From: an uncultured Planctomycetaceae bacterium
GTDB taxonomy: Bacteria; Planctomycetota; Planctomycetia; Pirellulales; UBA1268
Direction: 5' to 3'
Length of the DNA stretch: 11,659 nt
NCBI GenBank assembly: GCA_937926325.1
Contig: CALAZQ010000220.1
Coordinates: 1 to 11,659, forward strand
The number at the start of each line of letters is the position of its first letter. Positions within the stretch are counted from its first letter, which is position 1. Positions 7,137 through 11,659 of the stretch are shown one piece after another. The notes under the pieces were generated by a model. The model searched no databases, was not told the origin of the DNA, and saw only the letters and a list, made by a program, of their open reading frames with translations. Position numbers and translations under genes: made by a program.

Positions 7137-7901
7137 TCAGACAGTGAACCGCTTGACGAGGTCGCGGAGGCCCTGGGCCTGGGCCCCGAGTTCCTCGGCA
7201 CTGGCGGCCATCTCCTCGGCGTTGGCGGCATTCGACTCGGTCGTCTGGGAGACTGAGCGAATCGCAAGTTTGACCTCACCGGCGTTGGCCGCCTGATCCT
7301 CTGTCGCGGTGGCGATTGAGCTGATCTGTTCGGCAGTCCGGCCTGAGGCCGCCACAATCTGCTCAAGAGCATGGCCAACCCTTTGGGAAATAGTGGCACC
7401 CTCTTCGACCCGACGGCTCGACTCATTGATCAGCCCGGTGATTTCCTTCGCTGCCTCACTGGCCCGCTCGGCCAGCTTACGGACCTCATCGGCCACCACT
7501 GCAAAGCCGAGGCCGTGCTCACCCGCCCGGGCCGCCTCGATGGCCGCGTTGAGGGCGAGCAGATTGGTCTGGCTGGCGATCTCGCTGATCACCGCGATGA
7601 TTTCGTTGATCTGCTGCGACGATTTCTGAATCAGGTCCATCGAATTGACCGCATCGGCCACCGCGGTGCCGCCAGCCTGAGCCATGCGGGCAGTCTCTTC
7701 GGCCTGTTGCCGGGAACCAGCTGCCGCCTTGGAGATTGCATCGATCGAGTTGACGAGCTGCTCGACCGCGGCGGTCATCTCTTCAACACTGGCGGCCTGT
7801 GACTGCGAGCCTTCGCTGAGGCCGCTGGAGCTTTCGGCGATCATGCGAGCGCCCTCGTTCTGCTGGTCGGCAGCCTCGGAGATCTGCCGGACGAGGCTGC
7901 G
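7137..7901 (-). repeat. Paralogous signalling-domain repeat, copy 1 (in mcp1)
   Basis: The 254 codons encoding residues 192-445 of mcp1, plus the stop, align without any gap to 8575-9339 of mcp2. By hand count about 34 residues differ, so roughly 87 percent are identical. The PAS regions in front are much less alike. This points to tandem duplication followed by divergence of the sensors, or to gene conversion that keeps the signalling halves alike. Confidence 0.85.
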
Positions 7902-8474
7902 GAGTTCGTTGATCATGGCATTGGCGGTGTTGGCGATGCGGGCTACATCGTCATCGGCAGCCTGTTCGAAGTCGGCCGTCAGGTCGCCGGCGGCCACTTC
8001 AGTGAGATGGGTCAGCAGTGACTTCGCCCGTAGCTCGCGGTCGGTGTTGTCGATGGCAAACTTCACAACCCGCACAACGTTGCCCTGCTCATCCCGCACC
8101 GGTGCATAGGTGCCCATGATGTAGACCGGCCGGCCCCCCTTGGCGAGCCGGGCATAGGCGGCAGTGAAGTGCTCGCCGCGGCGAAGGGCATTCCAGAAGT
8201 CGGCATAACCGGCACTGTCGCGGGTGGCCTCATCGACAAAGATGCTGTGATGCCGGCCGCGTACCTCGTCAAGCGTGTAGCCGAAGACCCTCAGGAAATT
8301 GTCGTTGGCGCCGATGATCGTGCCGTCGGGCTGGAAGTCGATGCGGGCCAGTGACTTGTCTATTGCCGCCAGAATGTCGGTGGGGCTTGACCGGTCGGCA
8401 CCGACGAAGCGGTCCTGACCGGTGGCCGTGGGAAGACCGGAAGTTGCCGGGAAGAGCCAGGAAAGGAGTGGCAT
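7137..8474 (-). CDS. Soluble PAS-domain methyl-accepting chemotaxis protein (mcp1)
   Basis: A 445-residue receptor without transmembrane helices or signal peptide, so it should sit in cytoplasmic arrays. A PAS domain spans about 33-147, with [29 protein letters not shown] and a closing [12 protein letters not shown] of the Aer/BdlA-like type. A short HAMP-like linker (about 150-195, [24 protein letters not shown]) follows. The long signalling coiled coil is 196-445, with the classical hairpin tip at about 298-338 ([35 protein letters not shown]). Likely methylation pairs are E231-E232 and E420-E421; Q256-Q257 is a possible CheD target. The protein ends in FTV, with no pentapeptide tether. The PAS ligand cannot be told from sequence; FAD, haem or a small molecule is possible. 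The ATG at 8474 has no clear ribosome-binding site. Its C-terminal half nearly matches that of mcp2. Confidence 0.95.
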   Translation of the reverse strand: MPLLSWLFPATSGLPTATGQDRFVGADRSSPTDILAAIDKSLARIDFQPDGTIIGANDNFLRVFGYTLDEVRGRHHSIFVDEATRDSAGYADFWNALRRGEHFTAAYARLAKGGRPVYIMGTYAPVRDEQGNVVRVVKFAIDNTDRELRAKSLLTHLTEVAAGDLTADFEQAADDDVARIANTANAMINELRSLVRQISEAADQQNEGARMIAESSSGLSEGSQSQAASVEEMTAAVEQLVNSIDAISKAAAGSRQQAEETARMAQAGGTAVADAVNSMDLIQKSSQQINEIIAVISEIASQTNLLALNAAIEAARAGEHGLGFAVVADEVRKLAERASEAAKEITGLINESSRRVEEGATISQRVGHALEQIVAASGRTAEQISSIATATEDQAANAGEVKLAIRSVSQTTESNAANAEEMAASAEELGAQAQGLRDLVKRFTV

Positions 8475-8574
8475 GGTTGCGTCGCTTGACTGATAAGGGG
8501 GAATGAGGGTGGCGAGGTGGGAAGGCGGCCGGGCCTGCTTGGGCGTTCGGCTTCGGTCGGGCTGCCAGCAGTCT

Positions 8575-9339
8575 TCAGACGCTGAACCGCTTGATCAGGT
8601 CGCGGAGGCCTTGGGCCTGGGCGCCAAGTTCCTCGGCGCTGGCGGCCATCTCTTCGGCGCTGGCAGCGTTCGACTCGGTGGTCTGCGAGACTGACCGGAT
8701 GGCCATCTTGACCTCTCCGGCGTTGGCCGACTGGGCCTCGGTGGCGGCGGCGATCGAGGCGATCTGCTCGGCGGTCTGCCCTGAAGCCGAGACGATTTTG
8801 CCGAGTGACTGGCCGACCCGCTCGGAAAGTGATGCGCCTTCCTCAACGCGTTTGCTCGACTCCTTGATCAGCGCGGTGATCTCTTTGGCCGCCTCGCTGG
8901 CCCGCTCGGCCAATTTGCGGACCTCGTCGGCCACCACGGCAAAGCCGAGGCCGTGCTCGCCGGCCCGGGCTGCCTCGATGGCGGCGTTGAGGGCCAGCAG
9001 ATTGGTCTGGCTGGCGATCTCACTGATCACCGAAATGATCTCATTGATCTGTTCGGAGGACTTTTGGATCAGGCCCATGGAGCCGATCGCGTCGGTGACC
9101 GCTGAGCCACCTTCTTGGGCCATCGCCGCCGTCTCCTCAGCCTGTTGGCGGGAGTCGATCGCCGCCTTCGAGATTGAGTCGATCGATGCGACCAACTGTT
9201 CGACAGCCGCAGTCATCTCCTCGACGCTGGCGGCTTGTGACTGCGAGCCTTCGCTGAGGCCACTGGAGCTCTCAGCGATCATCCGCGCCCCTTCGTTCTG
9301 TTGGTCGGCCGCTTCGGAGATCTGCTTGACCAGGCTACG
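8575..9339 (-). repeat. Paralogous signalling-domain repeat, copy 2 (in mcp2)
   Basis: This is the partner of 7137-7901, encoding residues 315-568 of mcp2. The same length and collinear heptads mean the two receptors can pack in the same array. Confidence 0.85.
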
Positions 9340-10281
9340 GAGATCACCAAACATTGTGCGGGCATTGTCGGCCAGCAGGCCCATGTCGTCGTCGCTCGTG
9401 TAGCCGATTTCACGGGTCAGGTCGCCCTGCGAAGCGGCGGTGAAGACCTCGACCAGTTCCTTCACCTTGGCCTCCACGTCAGCGGCGCGGTCATTGATGA
9501 TCTGCTGCTGCTCACGCTCCCGCTCTTCGGCCCGCTTTTGTTCAGTAATGATTTCCCAGGTAACCAATGGACCCATGTAGTTGCCCTGGCGGTCTTTGAG
9601 GGCCGTGACGCTCAGGTCGAGAATTTCATCACCCAGCTTGATTTCAGCCCGGTGCGGCAGATTGGCCGGATCCATCACGATCGCCCGCTGGTGTTCCGGT
9701 CGCTTGTGGAAGATGTCGATGGACTGGCCGATGATGTCGTCGACTTTGCATGGCAGCAGGTGCTGGAGCTTCCGCAGCGACTCGTATGAGGCGGGGTTCA
9801 TGTAAACGATATTGAAATTGCGGTCTGCGAGAATCAGTCGGACGCTGGTGTTCTCGACCATTTCGGTGTACCGCTGCTGCATTTCGCGGTCGGCTTCACG
9901 GGCCTTGGCTTCAGCGGTGACATCGACGGCGAACTTGACCACCCCGACGGGAGCTCCCCGCTGGTCAAAGACCGGGTTGTAGGTGGCCTGAATCCAGACC
10001 GTCTCGCCGGTCTTGGTGACCCGCCGAAACTCACCCGACTGAAATTCGCCGCTGCGGAGCTTGGCCCAGAACTCACGATAGGCATCACTCGACTTGGTCA
10101 CCTCGTCCACGAACATGCTGTGGGGGCGGCCACGAATCTCATCGAGCGTGTAGCCCATCAGGGTGAGAAAGTTTTCGTTGGCATCGAGGATGGTGCCGTC
10201 GAGGGCGAACTCGACCCGGGCCATCGAGCGGTCGAGGGCGTCAACGATGTAGCGGAGGGAGATCGAGCGGGGGGCGGCCAT
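8575..10281 (-). CDS. Soluble two-PAS methyl-accepting chemotaxis protein (mcp2)
   Basis: A 568-residue cytoplasmic receptor with no membrane segments. PAS-A (about 9-122) resembles the PAS of mcp1, with [29 protein letters not shown] and [13 protein letters not shown] (about 137-247) belongs to a family often seen in soluble receptors, with [36 protein letters not shown] and [13 protein letters not shown] Glu/Gln-rich coiled coil (248-275) leads into a HAMP-like linker (about 275-314, [18 protein letters not shown]), then the signalling domain (315-568) with the canonical hairpin tip. Two PAS domains plus an MCP domain without membrane anchor is the layout of Pseudomonas BdlA, a redox/nutrient-linked dispersal sensor; function is not implied. 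The protein ends in FSV. The gene lies between cheW and mcp1 with spacers of 92 and 100 bp. Confidence 0.95.
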   Translation of the reverse strand: MAAPRSISLRYIVDALDRSMARVEFALDGTILDANENFLTLMGYTLDEIRGRPHSMFVDEVTKSSDAYREFWAKLRSGEFQSGEFRRVTKTGETVWIQATYNPVFDQRGAPVGVVKFAVDVTAEAKAREADREMQQRYTEMVENTSVRLILADRNFNIVYMNPASYESLRKLQHLLPCKVDDIIGQSIDIFHKRPEHQRAIVMDPANLPHRAEIKLGDEILDLSVTALKDRQGNYMGPLVTWEIITEQKRAEEREREQQQIINDRAADVEAKVKELVEVFTAASQGDLTREIGYTSDDDMGLLADNARTMFGDLRSLVKQISEAADQQNEGARMIAESSSGLSEGSQSQAASVEEMTAAVEQLVASIDSISKAAIDSRQQAEETAAMAQEGGSAVTDAIGSMGLIQKSSEQINEIISVISEIASQTNLLALNAAIEAARAGEHGLGFAVVADEVRKLAERASEAAKEITALIKESSKRVEEGASLSERVGQSLGKIVSASGQTAEQIASIAAATEAQSANAGEVKMAIRSVSQTTESNAASAEEMAASAEELGAQAQGLRDLIKRFSV

Positions 10282-10338
10282 GGGGTGAAGGCTCCGAGAA
10301 TGAAAAGGGGCGTTGGGGGCGACAGCGATGCTGCATCA

Positions 10339-10353
10339 GCCCCGGTGCGGGGC
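10339..10353 (-). other. GC-only hairpin between cheW and mcp2
   Basis: In the leftward transcript the sequence folds as GCCCCG-CAC-CGGGGC, a six-pair stem with a three-base loop. Beside it lies a near-palindrome, GATGCTGCATC (10327-10337, plus strand). No T run follows directly, so it is a poor classical terminator. It may stabilise cheW mRNA or reduce read-through into the receptor genes. Confidence 0.35.
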
Positions 10354-10373
10354 GGTCGGGAACGAGAACACGA

Positions 10374-10922
10374 TCACGTGGCAGATCCGGCAAACTGGTC
10401 ACTCGCCCGATGAACCTCTTCGAGGTTGGCCGGATCGAGCAGCTGGTCAACGTCGAGCAGGATGAACAATTCCTCGCCGACTCGGGCAAAGCCCTCGATG
10501 AAGCGACGACCGGTCGGGCTGACGGAGTCTGGTGCAGGCTGTAGCTGCTCGGTCGCGACCCGCATCACCCGCGAGACGGCATCGACCGTGCAGCCGATGG
10601 TCCGCTGGCCGACATTGACCACGATGGTGCGGGTTTCAGCGTCGTTCGCTTTGCGGTCGAGCTTGAACAAGGCTCGCAGATTGATGATCGGAATGATCGT
10701 GCCACGCAGGTTGCTCACGCCGTCAACGTACGGCGGAACCTCGGGCACTCGGGCGACGCTGGTCGGAATGACGATCTCTTGAATCCGTTCGATCCGAAAG
10801 ATGTAATTTTGCTCAGCCAGCCGAAAGCCGACGAATTGCGGGGCGGCGGCATTGGTGCCGGTGCCGGTGTTACCAGCCTGCGGAGAGCCGGCCGGAGGAG
10901 CGGTGGATGGTGACTCGTGCAT
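10374..10922 (-). CDS. cheW: Chemotaxis adaptor CheW
   Basis: A 182-residue adaptor that couples receptors to the CheA P5 domain. The CheW fold covers about 28-165. It begins with QFVGFRLAEQNYIFRIERIQEI, followed by the conserved VDGVSNLRGTIIPIINLRALF (67-87) of the receptor/CheA-binding face. Later strands are TIGCTVDAVSRVM and LFILLDVDQLL. The family's usual P-V-I-D-L-R is P-I-I-N-L-R here, an Asp-to-Asn change (N81). A flexible Pro/Gly/Thr-rich tail of about 27 residues precedes the domain. The ATG at 10922 has AAGGA 6 bases upstream. It is the first gene of the leftward set, divergent from cheB. Confidence 0.96.
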   Translation of the reverse strand: MHESPSTAPPAGSPQAGNTGTGTNAAAPQFVGFRLAEQNYIFRIERIQEIVIPTSVARVPEVPPYVDGVSNLRGTIIPIINLRALFKLDRKANDAETRTIVVNVGQRTIGCTVDAVSRVMRVATEQLQPAPDSVSPTGRRFIEGFARVGEELFILLDVDQLLDPANLEEVHRASDQFAGSAT

Positions 10923-10928
10923 GCGGCG

Positions 10929-10933
10929 TCCTT
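10929..10933 (-). promoter_or_regulatory. cheW ribosome-binding site (AAGGA)
   Basis: AAGGA lies 6 bases before the cheW ATG at 10922. It is one of the clearest ribosome-binding sites in the window, as expected for the first gene of the operon. Confidence 0.7.
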
Positions 10934-10990
10934 GACGTGGGGAGGGCCGGCTCTGGGGTAACGCGGCCGGAGAGAAGTTCCCGCTATTCC

Positions 10991-11019
10991 GATATACCTG
11001 TCAGTTGATACCCGGGCAA
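10991..11019 (-). promoter_or_regulatory. Candidate sigma-70-type promoter for the leftward che operon
   Basis: On the minus strand TTGCCC (11014-11019) and TATATC (10991-10996) are separated by 17 bases, each matching 4 of 6 consensus bases. The distance to the cheW start (about 60 bases from the likely start point) is reasonable. This is a pattern match only. Confidence 0.35.
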
Positions 11020-11031
11020 ATTCCCCGACGC

Positions 11032-11057
11032 GAAAAAGCTGTGCTTCCTGCCGATTT
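11032..11057 (+). promoter_or_regulatory. Candidate sigma-28-like promoter for cheB
   Basis: GCCGATTT (11050-11057) matches 6 of 8 bases of the flagellar sigma factor -10 element GCCGATAA. A GAAA lies 14 bases upstream, in place of TAAA with a 15-base spacer. It points to cheB and would give a leader of about 105 bases. Flagellar sigma control of che genes is common, but the match is imperfect and the sequence could be chance. Confidence 0.28.
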
Positions 11058-11122
11058 TCTCTTATCCGTAGGGTCAGGGCTTTTCGCCGCGGTTGGTTTG
11101 GTACGATTTTGACGAAGACTCC

Positions 11123-11139
11123 GCCTGGTTTGCCCAGGC
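11123..11139 (+). other. Small hairpin in the cheB leader
   Basis: GCCTGG-TTTGC-CCAGGC forms a six-pair stem with a five-base loop, ending 18 bases before the cheB ribosome-binding site. It is too far from that site to mask it, and its role is unknown. Confidence 0.3.
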
Positions 11140-11157
11140 CGGTGGCTGGTCTGATCT

Positions 11158-11161
11158 GAGG
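11158..11161 (+). promoter_or_regulatory. cheB ribosome-binding site (GAGG)
   Basis: GAGG is followed after 7 bases by GTG at 11169. It supports the non-ATG start, which places the first receiver strand (LRVLVVDDS) at the expected distance from the N-terminus. Confidence 0.65.
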
Positions 11162-11168
11162 CGAACGC

Positions 11169-11659
11169 GTGACATCTCCCCCTTCGCTACGCGTCCTGGT
11201 GGTCGATGACTCGGCCCTCTATCGGCAGATGCTGAAGCATGTTGTCGGCGGTGTCGCTGGGGTCGAGGTGGTCGGGACGGCCGTCGATGGGCTTGAGGCT
11301 GTCAACAAAATTGCTGATCTCCGGCCCGATCTGGTCACCCTTGATGTTCAGATGCCGAACCTCGACGGGCTTGGGGTGCTCCGCGAGATCAAGCGGCGGT
11401 CGCTCCAGACGCTGGTGGTGATGGTCAGCAGCCTCACCGCCCAAGGGGCACCGGAAACTGTCGAGGCGTTGCTGCACGGGGCGATCGACTGTGTGCTCAA
11501 GCCGGCCGGGCTGGAGCCGCATCTCGCCCGGGCAGAACTTCGTCAGGCGTTGGGTGAACGGCTTGCCGCCGTGCAGGCGACCCGTCGCGAAGTTGCAGTA
11601 GCAGCCACTCCGGAGCCTTCGGTTCAGGCGGCAGGGGTGAGCCTGGCGACGGGTGACTG
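11169..11659 (+). CDS. cheB: Chemotaxis methylesterase CheB, N-terminal receiver part (cut by window)
   Basis: A GTG-started frame encodes 163 residues to the right edge without a stop. It opens with a receiver domain: D13-D14 in VLVVDDSALYRQ, phospho-acceptor D59 in TLDVQMPNLDG, S87-S88 in MVSSLTAQG and K111-P112 in VLKPAG. The pattern VDDSAxxR/xxL...LDVxMPxxDG...SSLTxxG is typical of CheB, and an Ala/Val-rich linker (about 130-163) begins where CheB connects to its methylesterase domain. That domain (S-H-D catalytic residues, G-x-S-x-G) is outside the window. CheB-P removes receptor methyl groups and can deamidate receptor glutamines. The gene diverges from cheW across 246 bp, so it has its own promoter. 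Another two-domain response regulator cannot be fully excluded, but the absence of a cheB elsewhere in the locus supports the call. Confidence 0.85.
   Translation, partial: MTSPPSLRVLVVDDSALYRQMLKHVVGGVAGVEVVGTAVDGLEAVNKIADLRPDLVTLDVQMPNLDGLGVLREIKRRSLQTLVVMVSSLTAQGAPETVEALLHGAIDCVLKPAGLEPHLARAELRQALGERLAAVQATRREVAVAATPEPSVQAAGVSLATGD

Noticed and set aside
11096..11115. TGGTACG followed by TTGACG resembles a sigma-54 promoter.
   Set aside because: The spacing between the invariant GG and the position needing GC is wrong, and GC is absent there (AC instead).

Overview
The window is a GC-rich bacterial chemotaxis locus. Ten of its eleven genes run leftward (minus strand) and one, cheB, diverges to the right. 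No phylogenetic marker is present. The GC-rich coding style, the weak or absent Shine-Dalgarno sites at several starts and the gene set (CheC and CheD, soluble receptors, no CheZ, a proteorhodopsin-like protein) suggest a motile aquatic bacterium. A planctomycete or another non-proteobacterial lineage is possible, but this is only an inference.

Layout from right to left: cheB (11169 to the right edge, plus strand) and cheW (10922 leftward) are separated by a 246-bp divergent regulatory region. After cheW come two soluble PAS-domain chemoreceptors, mcp2 (8575-10281, two PAS domains) and mcp1 (7137-8474, one PAS domain), whose signalling halves are recent paralogues. Then follow cheR (6157-6987), cheA (3775-6123), a cheC-like phosphatase (3148-3738), cheD (2598-3161) and cheY (2167-2556). 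The stop codon of cheY overlaps the start of a microbial rhodopsin gene (1418-2170) as ATGA. Seven bases beyond the rhodopsin stop, a two-cluster [4Fe-4S] oxidoreductase subunit of the sulfhydrogenase-beta type begins (109-1410). It overlaps, again by ATGA, a partial gene at the left edge that is probably its FAD/NAD(P)-binding partner.

The chemotaxis part is a complete excitation and adaptation circuit: receptors, CheW and CheA produce CheY-P; CheC removes the phosphate; CheR, CheB and CheD adjust the receptors. The striking addition is the rhodopsin, which appears translationally coupled to cheY. It has the retinal lysine (K227), both counter-ion aspartates (D96 and D223) and the helix F W-x2-Y-P motif. 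A threonine replaces the cytoplasmic proton-donor carboxylate (D-T-T pattern), and an asparagine replaces the helix B histidine of proteorhodopsins. This fits a light sensor or a slow pump better than an efficient proton pump. No membrane-bound receptor of the Htr type lies in the window and both receptors look cytoplasmic, so any route from photon to flagellum would have to differ from the archaeal SR-Htr scheme. The redox module in the same gene string raises the possibility that light, redox state and motility are controlled together. That link is a hypothesis from gene order only.
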